This document shows positions 45,541 to 57,389 of a stretch of 64,000 nt of DNA, piece after piece; position 1 is the stretch's first letter; each line of letters begins with the position of its first letter. Location: assembly GCA_036250195.1 (NCBI GenBank), contig JAVHZZ010000003.1:89541418-89605417 (forward strand), read 5' to 3'. The notes under the pieces are model-generated. The model saw only the letters and a program-made list of their open reading frames with translations. It searched no databases and was not told where the DNA came from. The position numbers and the translations under genes were made by a program. This DNA is from Mixophyes australis. Its lineage: Eukaryota > Chordata > Amphibia > Anura > Limnodynastidae.

Positions 45541-45563
45541 ACTTACCACGACGTCTTCAGACC

Positions 45564-45681
45564 GAAGGGCTCCTTCCCGACAAGGCTGCAGGACATCGCA
45601 CTTCGTTCTTCATTCATCGTGATTACTTGCAGTCGGTGGCCACATCAGTTGTCCTGCAGCCTTGTCGGGAAGGAGCCCTTC
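45564..45681. repeat. Inverted repeat, 32-bp perfect arms (MITE-like)
   Basis: gaagggctccttcccgacaa... (45564-45595) and its exact complement (45650-45681) enclose 54 bp. Weaker pairing (cgccaagacttacc and gataagtcttgtcgg) extends outward to about 45530-45712. Ends and target duplication are not determined. Confidence 0.7.
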
Positions 45682-45719
45682 AGTGTGAATACGTTGGGAT
45701 AAGTCTTGTCGGAATAATC

Positions 45720-47515
45720 ACCATCATTATTCCGTACCCCACCCTTTGAAAAAAATGGGTAATTGAAATGAATGGGAAAACACTGTTTATGGAGTCATAC
45801 ATTTCTCAATATATATGCAACTCAGTATAGTATGTTAAGCCTATCTAATCAAATTATGATGCTGTTGTGATGCCAGTCATCATCATCAGTTTGGTAATGA
45901 TGACTGGCATTTTAATGTATAATTAAAAATAAATAAATAAAATAAATAAATAAATAAATGGTGTGGGCCTCCCTCCCAAAAGTTCTAAGAACCAGCGCTC
46001 ATAGCCTGGATGCATGCGGGGAAAAAACGCCACCAGCACCAGGTTATGATAGGATAGGCTGGTCATTATATAACAGGGAAACTGGCAGTGTGTGGTCCAT
46101 CTATCATAATGTGACACAGCTCCGTCCTGTTCAGCAATGTATTTCATTGATACATTTTATCAGTGAACTACATTGATTCAATTTAGTAAGTTGATACTAG
46201 AACCCATGTGAGGTGTAGTCACTGCTGACGAAGCAGTGTGACTCTCGTGCACTGACCAATCAGAGCGAAGCCGCTATTTATTGGTTAGTTAGTAACAGAG
46301 TTCTGCAAGGAGTAGTGTGTGGAGTCTAAATATATTTTTTATTCCTTAAAAAAAAATGTGTCAGCATGCTGTGGTAGCCATGGGAATGATGGTACTTGTA
46401 GTTATACAGGTGCTGACAAACCCTAGCAGTTTATGGATGCCAGGGCTTGCTGGAACCAGTAGTGCCTCACCATTTTTGACTATTACCCCAACACAGTCAT
46501 AGCTGTTAGGAGGATCTTCAGTACTGGGGGTGTCACTATTATAGTGTGGTCAGCCTGACCTGTCACGGCCTGGTGCTGATTATGACTTTTGTGGGGGGAC
46601 CCCATGCTTATCATCTCCCCACAACTAGTGGAGGCTACAGAAAAGTTTGTTTTGCCGAAACATATTCCTGAACAAATGAAGCAATAAGCAAGTGCAGTGT
46701 TTGATTGCTATGAGAGGATGTTCTTTAGAAATTCTATGTACTGTAGGGTACAAGTTGTACCGTACAACTACATTCAGAGTTTACCTTGTAAACAAAAGTG
46801 TGTCTGTTGTCAATTTAATAAATGTCTGTTAAATAGATTTGTTTCCTAGTCAGTCCTTTGTTATAGTCAGTGTTTGTTATATTGGATGTTAGGGTAGAAA
46901 ACAGTGTTATATTTGTAGGTGTTAAATGTATTTTAAATATAATTGCTATAAATAAATTAAGGGAAAAAATCAATAAGCAACAAATATTTTTTTATACAGA
47001 GTAACAGAAAATTGATTTTTTTATACCAAGAATGCAGCTTGTGTATCCATGGCAACCATAACCATGCTTCCACACACTTGACACTGTGCTGCTGTAACAA
47101 TGGCACTTTTTAATGTAGAATAAACTAAATTACTTTCAATGGAATAACAATAGTGGGAGAAAGCTTGGAAAGCTAGCTGACTACTTAGACTTGAACTGTA
47201 ACCTTAGCTACAGCAAAACACTGACACATTGTAGAACTGTATGAAAACATTCAATAATATCCATAAATTGCAAAGAAACACATTGGAAAAGTACCCTTTT
47301 ATTTCTATTTTAAGTCTGAATAAAATATTTTAATCTCAGTTACATGTTTGTTTGCTGGTTATCATATCACAGTTCCAATGGGATCACAATAAGATTCACA
47401 ATCAACTAGCCAATGCAGAAAACTAGTGATATAAGTGGATAATGTTAGTTTTGTCAATCTAGTGTTATATTAGTATCTTGTTAAGGAATATACATCAAGC
47501 AAAAACATGATTATG
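45720..47515. other. No recognisable feature
   Basis: AT-rich spacer with a short AAAT repeat at 45922-45960. Confidence 0.55.
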
Positions 47516-47578
<63 letters not shown>

Positions 47579-47592
47579 ATATATGTGTGTGT
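47516..47592. repeat. (AT)n/(GT)n microsatellite
   Basis: Long AT tract with one interruption, ending in gtgtgtgt. Confidence 0.95.
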
Positions 47593-47604
47593 GTATAAAT
47601 GTAT

Positions 47605-47931
47605 CAGGGCCATCTTTTCCATTGGGCACGATGGGCAGATGCCCGGGGGCCCCACGGGCAAGGGGGCTCTTAGAATACTAATTCTTAATTAGAATAAATA
47701 ACCCTGCAAAAGAAAAAACCTGCAAAAAAAACCTTCAAGGTTCACTGAGCAAGTACATCTATCTATCTCTATCTCTATATATCTATATCTGTATCTCTAT
47801 ACATCTATATCTATATATATATATATATATATATCTATATATATCTATATATATATATATATATATATATATGTAGGGGCCCCGGTGCACTGCTTTGCCC
47901 GGGGGCCCATAATGTTGTTAAGATGGCCCTG
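47605..47931. mobile_element. Small hAT MITE carrying a microsatellite
   Basis: Ends cagggccatctt and aagatggccctg are inverted copies, with paired gcccgggggcccc near each end. Flanks aaatgtat and atatctat agree at 6 of 8 positions in an AT repeat. The interior holds a (CTAT/TA)n tract at 47757-47870. Confidence 0.65.
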
Positions 47932-47934
47932 ATA

Positions 47935-47970
<36 letters not shown>

Positions 47971-48550
47971 CTAAAAAAAGGGGGGCCAACTTCATATGTT
48001 AAAGTGTATGTATTGAATACAATGCCATTGCAGTTCCTGTTGGCGAATACTTTTGTACATATAGGGCCTGATTTTGAGTTAGAAGTACAGCAAAGAAAAG
48101 GAGTAACTTTACACCTTGGCAAAACCATGTTGCTTTAGAGTGGAGAGGTAAATATAAAATGTAGGGACAGATTTATAGTTGGGATACGGCATGTCATAGA
48201 TCAACTTTAATTTCAGTGTAAAAATAAACCTATGAAGTATTTGTGTGCTGCATGAAAAAACAGCCAATATATTCCTTGCATGCAAAAATATAATTCAATT
48301 TCTATGCCTTTCAATGTTTTCAGGTGCAAAGTTGCTCCTTTTCTTTGCTTTGCTCCTATCTCAAAATCAGACCCATAGTGTATGTGGCCTGCAATGTGGA
48401 ATCATATTAGTTTGCAATGTGAGGTGTATATCGCTGCACTATAACTTATTTAGACCCTTGTTAGGATAGATGCCAAAATGAATTGTAGCCTCTACCACAA
48501 GAATGTATTCTTATATAATCTCTATACAACTAGTGCTATGCCCTGTATTT
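47932..48550. other. AT microsatellite then no recognisable feature
   Basis: (AT)n at 47936-47966; the rest is plain AT-rich sequence. Confidence 0.55.
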
Positions 48551-48582
48551 ACCGGTGGTAATCGTAAAAACGATTACCACTA

Positions 48583-49014
48583 TACATGGACAAGTCATAC
48601 AAAAAAATTCAGAAATGCTGCAAAACCGAATGGAAAATAAACAGACTTACCTTCACGCTGGAGATCTCCGATGAAAGCACCATGCTGACAGCAAGTGATT
48701 CCGATTGAAGAAGTGTTCAGCACTGCAGGCTGACGTCATTGTGACGTCTGTCACTAAAAATTTAAATCAGCAATGTTGTGACCCCTAAGGTTAAGTCTTT
48801 AAACACTTAATCTGATATTGCCGCTTTAAATTTCTATTGACAGACGTCACGATGACGTCAGCCTGCACTGCCGAACACTTCTTCAGTAGGAATCAGTTGC
48901 TGTCATCATGCTGATCCAATCGGACATCTCCAGTGTCGTCTTGAAGGTAAGTCTGTGTATTTTCCATTCGGTTTTGCAGCATTTCGGGGGGGTTTTTGTA
49001 GGCCTTCTCCATGT
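48583..49014. mobile_element. Palindromic MITE, about 430 bp
   Basis: Outer arms acatggacaagtcatac... and its diverged complement; inner arms aaatgctgcaaaaccgaatg and cattcggttttgcagcattt are exact. Further paired blocks include gcaggctgacgtca and tgacgtcagcctgc. A separate perfect 11-bp hairpin (48555-48580) abuts the left end. Confidence 0.75.
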
Positions 49015-49466
49015 TATCATAGTCAGAATAGTTAAATCATACCCAGCCCATATTTACTATCATCTGTGTTTTCAGACACCAGCATTTCTTTTTCTACCTA
49101 TGGAATGTTACCTACTCAGACCTGTATCTACATCTAGTGATGTCATACAACTAGGATCTTAGCTTATTTATCCCTAGGACTGAACAATACAAAGAATATG
49201 TCCTTGTTTTCCTTTGTTAATACTTCCACTAGCCAAAACATTTTAAATTCCTCCAAATTACCACATGATGCATTGAAGACAGTTTATCCTCCACTTGCTA
49301 TGCCCTATACAAGCAATCCCTTCACCACACAAAGGCATGCAGCTTAAAAGTATATATGCATATTAGTGTGTATGGCCTCACAGGCTTGGGCTATCCACAT
49401 GAAGTTAGATGTACTTGTTATATCTGAATCTGCACCCTCCAGTTGAACTTCAGATAGTACTGATCC
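49015..49466. other. No recognisable feature
   Basis: AT-rich spacer. Confidence 0.55.
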
Positions 49467-49474
49467 CTTTGAAC

Positions 49475-49670
49475 TAGAGATGAGCGCACTCAGATTTATG
49501 AAATCCGAGCCCACCCGAACGTTGCCGATCCGAGTCGGATCCAAGACAGATCCGGGTATTGGCGCCAAATTCAAAACTGAAACTGAGGCTCTGAGTCATA
49601 ATCCCGTTGTCGGATCTCGCGATACTCGGATCCTATAAATTCCCCGCTAGTCGCCGCCATCTTCACTCGG
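49475..49670 (+). promoter_or_regulatory. CpG-rich 5' terminus of hAT-E with TATA-like box
   Basis: Repeated cggatccgag and gatctcgcgatactcgg words lead to cctataaattcc (49632-49643) and gccgccatcttcac. About 97% the same as the hAT-B terminus by eye. Confidence 0.5.
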
Positions 49671-49915
49671 GCATTGATCAGGGTAGAGGGAGGGTGTGTT
49701 AGGTGGTCCTCTGTCCTGCTATATCTCGTGCTGTTCAGTTAAATTCTGTGCTGTTCAGTTAAGTTCTGTGCTGTGCTGTGCTGTGCTGTGCTGTGCCCAG
49801 TCCAGTGGTGCTGTGTCCTGTGCTCTGTCCTTTTGAGGTCAGTGGTGCTGCTGGGTCCTATGCTGTGTCCTGTTCAGTCCAGTGGTGCTGTGTCCTGTGC
49901 TCTGTGCTTCTAAGG

Positions 49916-50640
49916 GCATAGTTATTTCCCCAATATTCCAAAGTGTTTCAAAAAATAAAAAAAAGTTATTTAAAAAAAATACAAAAAAGTAATTACATTT
50001 TTTTTTAATTACAACAAAATTTGCACAACCAATCCTGCAGTATAAGCCCATTGGTACTGCAATATTACCAAGTTCACACATTCAGCAGTAAAAGTCCAGT
50101 GGTTCTGCAATATTACAAAGTTAACACATTCTGCAGTATCAGTCCAGTGGTGCTGTGTCCTGTGCTCTGTCCTGCTGAGTTCAGTAGTGCTGCTGGGTCC
50201 TGCGCTGTGTCCTGTTCAGTCCAGTGGTGCTGTGTCCTGTGCTCTGTGCTTCTAAAGGCATAGTTATTTCCCCAATATTCCAAAGTGTTTCAAAAAATAA
50301 AAAAAAGTTATTTAAAAAAAATACAAAAAACTAATTACATTTTTTTTTATTACAACAAAATTTGCACAACCAATCCTGCAGTATAAGCCCATTGGTACTG
50401 CAATATTACCAAGTTCACACATTCAGCAGTAAAAGTCCAGGGGTTCTGCAATATTACAAAGTTCACACAGTCTGCAGTATCAGTCCAGTGGTGCTGTGTC
50501 CTGTGCTCTTTCCTGCTGAGTTCAGTAGTGCTGCTGGGTCCTGCGCTGTGTCCTGTTCAGTCCAGTGGTGCTGTGTCCTGTGCTCTGTGCTTCTAAGGGC
50601 ATAGTTATTTCCCCATTATTCCCAAGTTTTTAAAAAAAAA
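49916..50640. repeat. About 342-bp direct repeats, two and a part
   Basis: gcatagttatttcccca begins units at 49916, 50258 and 50599. Each unit has A/T homopolymer tracts, then aagttcacacattcagcag, then tgctgtgtcctgtgctctg. Homologous to 5477-6070. Confidence 0.93.
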
Positions 50641-50750
50641 AAAAAAGTTATAAAAAAAAATTATAACCAAATTTGCAAAGCCAATCCAGCAGTATATAAG
50701 CCCATTGGTACTGCAATATTACCAAGTTCACACATTCAGCAGTAAATGTC

Positions 50751-50995
50751 CAGTGGTACTGCTATTACAAAGTTCACTGATTCAGCAGTGTATAAGTCCA
50801 GTGGTACTGCTATTACAAAGTTCACTGATTCAGCAGTGTATAAGTTCAGTGGTACGGCTATTACAAAGTTCACTGATTCAGCAGTGTATAAGTCCAGTGG
50901 TACTGCTATTACACAGTTCCCTGATATAGCAGTGTATAAGTCCAGTGGTACTGCTATTACAAAGTTCACTGATTCAGCAGTATAAGTCCAGTGCT
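50751..50995. repeat. 48-bp tandem repeat, about 5 copies
   Basis: tattacaaagttcactgattc with cagcagtgtataagtccagtg and a 48-bp step. It translates as a 16-residue repeat in one frame and its mirror in another; neither is a gene. Confidence 0.93.
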
Positions 50996-51076
50996 ACTCT
51001 CCTGTGCCGCATATAATTTTTAAAGGCTTTGCCGAGTGTGTGTGGCTTAGGGGTACGCTCTCTTGTGCTACATATA

Positions 51077-51790
51077 ATGGAAAACCAAAATTTGGAGGAT
51101 AAAGTAGGAAAAGATCAAGACCCACTTCCTCCTAATGCTGAAGCTGCTGCCACTAGTCATGACATAGATGATGAAATGCCATCAACGTCGTCTGGCAAGC
51201 CCGATGCCCAATCTCCTAGTACAGGGCATGTAAAATCCAAAAAGCCCAAGTTCTCCAAAAATAGCAAAAAGAGAAACTTAAAATCATCTGAGGAGAAACT
51301 TAAAGTTGGCAATATGCCATTTACGACACGTAGTGGCAAGGAACGGCTTAGGCCCTGGCCCGTGTTCATGACTAGTGGTTCAGCTTCACCCAAGGATCTA
51401 AGCCTTCCTCCCCCCCCCTACAAAAAATTTAAGAGAGTTATGCTGTCAGCAACAACAACAAAACAGCAAAGAACTCTGCCTTCTAAACAGATGACATCAC
51501 AAATCCCCAAGGCGAGTCCAAGGGTGTTGTTGGTTGTGAACCCTGACCTTCCCATCACTGTACGGGAAGAGGTGACTCCATCCAGCATTTGCAGCACGCC
51601 CTCTGCATATGCTGGAAGGATCACCCACAGTCCAGTTACAGATTTGGCTAATGAAGTTGTGAATGTTGTACACTGGGAGGAGGATATTGATGTAGCTGGC
51701 GCTGAGGAGGATGTTGATGATTATGATGCAGACAGATACCAAATTGCCTTTCTCAATTTCTATTTATATTCTAGATTATATAACGGCTGA
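51077..51790 (+). pseudogene. BED-hAT transposase N-terminus (hAT-E)
   Basis: ATG at 51077 (MENQNLEDKVGKDQDPLPP), nearly identical to the start of the hAT-B protein. It contains ANMPF-like NMPFTTRSGKER (about residue 80), a proline run and a lysine-rich patch, then an acidic stretch. After DLPITVREEV it carries a segment of about 25 residues not in hAT-B (PSSICSTPSAYAG...) and ends at a stop at 51788-51790. The BED finger and the whole catalytic core are deleted, so no active enzyme can be made. It could still be expressed as a DNA- or partner-binding fragment, but nothing shows that. Confidence 0.85.
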
Positions 51791-52095
51791 ATAGTTTTCT
51801 ATTTTACTCCTAGTGGAGAGGGGATCTGATGCAGACAGATACCAAACTGCCTTTGTCCATTTCTTTGCATATTTGAATTTCTAGTTCTACAGTCTATGCA
51901 GGCTGCTTTATTTATATTCAACTACAAGTGTAGGGCGGGGGGGGGGGGGGGGGGGGCATAGATAGCCACCAAAGTAACGTGGTCCATTTAATTTCACTTT
52001 CTAGCTCCACAGTCTGTGCAGCCTGCTTTTTTTTATCTTCAAAGTATTTATATTTACAAGCCTTGCAATCTAAATTAACTAGAGGTAGTGACGTG

Positions 52096-52444
52096 CTAGA
52101 ACTCCAAAAGGCAGTTTGGAAGCCCCTGTACAAACTGGCTCTATTTTTTAACTGAGTTGTCCCCCCTCCAGTGTGTACTCGGAAAGAGTTTTTAGTGCAG
52201 CGGGGAACCTGGTCAGTGAGCGGCGAAGGAGGTTGCTTCCTCACAACGTTGAAAAAATGATGTTTATAAAAATAAATAATCAATTACTCAATGAAGTACA
52301 GCACTGCCCTCCAGACAGTACAGAGGGACTGTGGTTGTGGAGTCCAGCGGGGACGAATTGATAATGTGTGAGGAGGAGGAAGTACACACTGTAGGGGAAG
52401 AGGAATCAGAGGTTGAGGATGAGGACGACATCTTTCCTCAGTAG
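52096..52444 (+). pseudogene. BED-hAT transposase C-terminus (hAT-E)
   Basis: Reads KAVWKPLYKLALF, then after a frameshift SERVFSAAGNLVSERRRR and HNVEKMMFIKINNQ, then an acidic end with the stop at 52442-52444, as in hAT-B. This is the hAT dimerisation domain. It is separated from the N-terminal piece by about 300 bp of unrelated or degenerate sequence with a G20 run (51937-51956). Confidence 0.85.
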
Positions 52445-52499
52445 AGCCTGTTTAGTTTGTACAGGGAGAGATGAATTGTTTTATTGGTGTGGGGGCCCA

Positions 52500-52563
52500 A
52501 ACAAACCAATCATTTCAGCCACAGTTGTTTGGTAGGCCCTGTCGCTGAAATGATTGGTTTGTT
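52500..52563 (+). other. Conserved hairpin 3' of hAT-E transposase
   Basis: Arms 52500-52519 and 52544-52563 are perfectly complementary and identical to those at 2345-2408, at the same distance from the stop codon. Confidence 0.8.
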
Positions 52564-52825
52564 AAAGTGTGCATGTCCTATTTCAACAACATAAGGGTGG
52601 GTGGGAGGGCCCAAGGACAATTCCATCTTGCAACTTTTTTTTGGCATTATGTGACCATTCAACAGTCGTTTGCCATGTTCAAAAAGTAAAAGGAAATGCC
52701 AACAAATTCAATAAATTAAATCAAAAGTTAAATGCCCTGTCATTATTTAAAACAAGAGGTTTTGACGTGCTAGAATTAGTGTAGTGTTAAGATGTTATAA
52801 ACACTACACTTGGAAATTGGAGGAG

Positions 52826-54370
52826 GTATTGTGGCCCCGGTATCAAATTGGGTACCGGGGCCACCCCACTACGCAGTCCAGATACTTGTTTGGTGGAATT
52901 CAGACCAGTTGAGGGTGTATTTATTTTATTGTGGCCCCGGTATCAAATTGGGTACCGGGGCCACCCCACTACGCAGTCCAGATACTTGTTTGGTGGAATT
53001 CAGACCAGTTGAGGGTTTTATTATTATATTGTGGGGACCACTCTATATATACCACACTACCACTCTATACCACTCTATTTAATACTTTAATTCTATTTAA
53101 TACTTTAATTCTATTACTAATTCCCATAAAGAGGAACTGCCGCTTCTATTTAATACTTTAATTCTATTAGTAGTTACCATAAAGAGGAACAAAATAAACC
53201 AATTTTACCAAAAGTATAATATGACTTACAAACACTACACTTGAAAGATGGTGCCTTTAAATGAAAAAGTCAGTCTTCATTGCACGACTATGTGCAACAG
53301 GGACAGTTTTTTGGTTTACAAAGTCAACCAATAACACTTCGACCCTGTCTGTCTTTAACATACTTGATGGGATCTCAATGACGAATGGTCTGTACCATGT
53401 TTGGAGGAGGTATTGTGGCCCCGGTACCAATTTGGGTACCGGGGCCACTCCACTATGCAGTCCAGATAGAGGTGTATCAGATATTAAACAACGTTGACTG
53501 TTGCTGCAAAAATTTTAAATAATATTGTGGGGAACACTACACTACGCAGTCCATAAACTTTTTGGGTGGAATTCAGACCTGTGTAGGGTTTTTTAATAAT
53601 ATTGTGGTACCCACTCCTCTACGCAGTCCAGTTACATTATTCGGTGAGATTCATACCAGTTGATGGTTTTCTTATTATATATATTGTGGTGACCCACTCC
53701 TCTACGCAGTCCAGGTACATTATTGGTGCGAATCATACAAGTTCAGGGTTTTTAATTTATATTGTGGTGACCCACTCCTCTACGCAGTCCAGGTACATTA
53801 TTGGAGCGAATCATACAAGTTCAGGGTTTTTAATTTATATTGTGGTGACCCACTCCTCTACGCAGTCCAGGTACATTATTGGTGCGAATCATACAAGTTG
53901 ATGGTTTTCTTATTATATATATTGTGGTGACCCACTCCTCTACGCAGTCCAGGTACATTATTGGTGCGAATCATACAAGTTGATGGTTTTCTTTTTATAT
54001 ATATTGTGGTGACCCACTCCTCTACGCAGTCCAGGTACATTATTGTACATTATTGGTGCGAATCATACAAGTTCAGGGTTTTTAATTTATATTGTGGTGA
54101 CCCACTCCTCTACGCAGTCCAGGTACATTATTCGGTGCGATTCATACCAGTTGATGGTTTTCTTATTATATATATTGTGGTGACCCACTCCTCTACGCAG
54201 TCCAGGTACATTATTGGTGCGAATCATACAAGTTCAGGGTTTTTAATTTATATCGTGGTGACCCACTCCTCTACGCAGTCCAGGTACATGTTTTGGTGCG
54301 ATTAAGACCAGTTGATGGTTTTCTTATTATATTGTGGGGACCACTCCACTACGCAGTCCAGAAAGATAGC
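52826..54370. repeat. Complex 77- to 105-bp array with hyphenated palindromes
   Basis: Units share 'ttgtgg...ccac/ccactcctctacgcagtccag' and then 'gtacattattggtgcgaatc' and 'acaagttcagggtttttaa'. Early units (52829, 52930, 53413) contain gtggccccggtacc...ggtaccggggccac, a perfect 14-bp inverted repeat; later units replace it with gtggtgaccc. The same unit occurs in hAT-D at 42560-42620. Repetitive frames here are not genes. Confidence 0.93.
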
Positions 54371-54684
54371 TCGTTGCAACGTTTTGGACTAAGAACTATA
54401 TTGTGAGGTGTTCAGAATACACGGTAAATTAGTGGAAATGCTTGTTATTGAATGTTATTGAGGTCAATAATAGCGTATGAGTGAAAATAAGCCCAAAAAA
54501 TTGATTTTTTAACTTTTAATGCTTTTTTAAAAAAAAATCTGAATCCAAAACCTTAAATCCGAACCAAAACCTTTCGGCAGGTGTTTTGCGAAACAAATCC
54601 GAACCCAAAACATCGAGAAAATCCGGATCCAAAACACAAAACACGAGACCTCAAAAGTCGCCCGTGCACATCCCTACTTTGAAC

Positions 54685-55239
54685 TATATTTCCTAAAGAT
54701 TGCCTATTATATCCTGTACATATTTATAAACCAGCTATTTAACTGGTTCCTTTCTCAAGGGACCCTGACATGTGGAAGAGCACAGCCTACTCTGTTCTTC
54801 ATTAAAAATTATTGGTGTTGATTCTTTTTTCTTGCATTGATTCCACAAGTATTTTTTTAACAGATACCAACAAGAATAAAGGTAATTTTCCTCCCTCAAA
54901 TCTGTTAAAATGAGGCATCTCATAGGGGTTCATATTTGGACCACTCTATTTGCCATTCATAATTGGCTCTACTTTGCAGATCATTTGGATGATTTGTTTA
55001 AAAAATGCAGGCAGAGGGCTGGTTTTCTTGTGGTTTGTAAACTGCAATTTACTAGTCAAAATCACACAGCAAACCATCACTGAGGACCTCTATATCTGAA
55101 TCCATAATTCTGATTTTGAGACATGAAAAACTTATAAATGGCATAATTTATGAAGCTGCAGTTTGTACAAACGTTTGTAAAATCTTGTGAAAAAAGGTAA
55201 ACATTTTAAATGTTTTTCTGGTATGTGAGATTTCTCAAA
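54685..55239. other. No recognisable feature
   Basis: AT-rich spacer. Confidence 0.55.
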
Positions 55240-56340
55240 TCACATTCTGCTTGACTATGATACCCGTAAAAGGCACAATAAATGTCTACTACTGAGGATC
55301 TGTGAAAATGGTTATGCTTGGAGATACAAAGTATGTAGGAAGATAGGCTTCATGGAAGTATCAGTAACATGTGTGATCGATGTTCTGCAGGGTTAGAATT
55401 TTACAGAGAGGTCGTCCCTGGAATCCCTCTCTGATCAGAATGTAATTCACATGTTCACACTGAACTGAAAGATCCTCCACCAGTCTTTAAGAACAGGTCA
55501 GGTATGAAGTGGAACCTTTATACCCAGAACAAATGATTATGTGCCTTACACTTAATTGCCATAGGATCATATCAATCGGTGTGCTTCAAAGTAGTAGGCA
55601 TTGCACAGGTAATATTTTCCAGGCACTTTACTGAAGTGTTAAATGCACTAAAAAGACTGTCACCTATATATCCTCATCCCTAGACAGGAGGCACAATGTC
55701 ATGACTTGAAGTTAGCTAAAGTTTCCATAATCTCTCTGGACTACCTAAAGTCTTGGGAGCTATAGATTGCACACATATTGATCTGCAGCACAGGTCAGAC
55801 ATTATTTATTAAAATACTTCACTTTCACTGTATAAATGTGCAGATGGTCTGTGATGCAAACAGGTGTATTATGAGTGTAGTAGCAGGCTATCCTGGTTCA
55901 TGTAATGACTCCTATATCCTGTGCAAGTCATCCCTGTATGACAAATTTGAACAAGGGGAAATACCCTAGGGATGCCTAATGGATAGGTAAAAACAATTAC
56001 CTTTACTAAGCATTACTTTTTACATGTAGCTTGTGTTGTATGGTTCCCATATGCTAACTGCAATATATGTTTACAAAATTGAATATGTATTTTTTACATC
56101 ATTTCAGGGATTTCAGAATATGGGTGTCATCCCTGGGTAATTTCACCTCTGTTGAATCCACACACACCTGCTGAGCACAACTATTACCACTTAGTCTATG
56201 AAAGAACGCATCTTTGGGCTTTTGAAGAGCAAGATTCATTTTGACAGATCTTCATGCCCCCTGGCAAAAGCTTGCTGCCTACTGCACAACATTAATTTAT
56301 TGCAAGATACATCTAATGAAGGAATCAAGAGGTCTGTTAC
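55240..56340 (+). pseudogene. Harbinger (PIF) transposase relic
   Basis: Plus-strand pieces in HARBI1-like order: a helical N-terminal part near 55340-55640; GAIDCTHI at about 55759 (first catalytic Asp); INVQMVCDANRCIMSVVAGY, PGSCNDSYIL and LYDKFEQGEIP at about 55840-55967; WVISPLLNPHTPAEHNYYHL at about 56130; then pieces of the GLLKSKIHFDRS end. The middle GDSGY catalytic segment is lost. It is broken by many frameshifts. This superfamily inserts at 3-bp targets; I could not locate TIRs. Confidence 0.82.
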
Positions 56341-57290
56341 TAGCGAGTGAGGTGGATAATACAAAGGGGGAGACGGGGCAGGTCAGAGAAATAATCATTG
56401 AACATTAGTTCATATGTAAGTTTTTTTAAAATGTTTACTTATTACCAGTTCAGGTGAGTAATGCACAAAAAAATGTTTTATTTTACTAACTCTAGAACTA
56501 TATTTTAAAATGTTATCTATAGGATGGGTTACTTTGGATGTCTCTGTGAATTCTTCTTGTTGTAGTAGTAGCTGTGACAGATATTGATGGTTTTCTGGCA
56601 GCTTTTGAGCACTACTACTTGTTAATCCTCTTCATGTGGGAATTAATATGGCACATCTACCAATTTTGGGTATGCATAAAGTCCCATTGGGTGCACCTGA
56701 AATCCTGAACTGGAGAATGTGGTGGAGGAAGGGTGGCTTCATGCTGAGACTAGTGTTTGTTTGACTTTCATCAGTAGTAGATGGTGCAGAATCAATGCCA
56801 ATGACATAGAGGGTAATCATGATGTCCTCATGTCCCTCTATAGGTACAATAACATTTTACAGCTGTACAATCCCTGCAGCATCTCATCATGATGTAATGT
56901 AAACATATGTCTACGGATTAGTTTTTGAGCCACGTCATTGCTTTTCTTTTTTTTTTTTTTTTTTAAAGGTTGACTTACCAACTTTATTCTCAGCTGTGGA
57001 TAGATCCGCTTGAGATTTGGGTTCTCTGTGTGAGGAACCTACTGATTGAACCATGGTATAGTAACATTATTTTAGGGAGCTTGGTATCACTGTATACATT
57101 GTAAAATAAAAATGTCAAACAAATTGAATATTTCTGTATTTATGTTTGTCAACCTGTTTGTATTGATTTATACAGATTTATCATGCTTTATAATTAAAAC
57201 AAAAAACATTTATGGGTAAAATCAGAGCTATACTCACCAGCCTGTTGCTGTGCTGGAGGCCTTTCACTATCATGTACACCAACACCTTCC
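56341..57290. other. Probable Harbinger interior, no clear coding
   Basis: AT-rich sequence with a T18 run near 56948 between the transposase and Myb-like relics. Confidence 0.45.
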
Positions 57291-57389
57291 AACAGCTCCA
57301 CTGGCAGGATGCGCCTCAGCATAGGAGAGGTATTCCATAAGCAGTGTCTGCATCAGACCTTCTTTCATCAGACATTTTTTCTTTAAGAC

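Larger units (their letters stand above)
49475..54676 (+). mobile_element. hAT-E: 5.2-kb BED-hAT element, exact duplication, deleted transposase
   Basis: TIRs tagagatgagcgcactc (49475) and gtgcacatcccta (to 54676) are flanked by identical 8-mers ctttgaac (49467-49474, 54677-54684). The order is CpG-rich promoter end, ~342-bp repeats, 48-bp repeats, transposase N-terminus, a deletion, transposase C-terminus, conserved hairpin, ~77-bp array and 3' terminus. This copy gives the complete layout of the family. Confidence 0.92.

Noticed and set aside
44655..45549. Frames of 111 and 117 codons
   Set aside because: No recognisable motif or supporting gene signals.
47470..48128. YIYIYI-rich frames
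   Set aside because: Translations of AT microsatellites.
50736..50985. Repeated 16-residue open frames on both strands
   Set aside because: Produced by the 48-bp tandem repeat, whose length is a multiple of three.
53602..54305. Frames with YIVVTHSSTQSRYI-like repeats
   Set aside because: Translation of the ~77-bp array in hAT-E.
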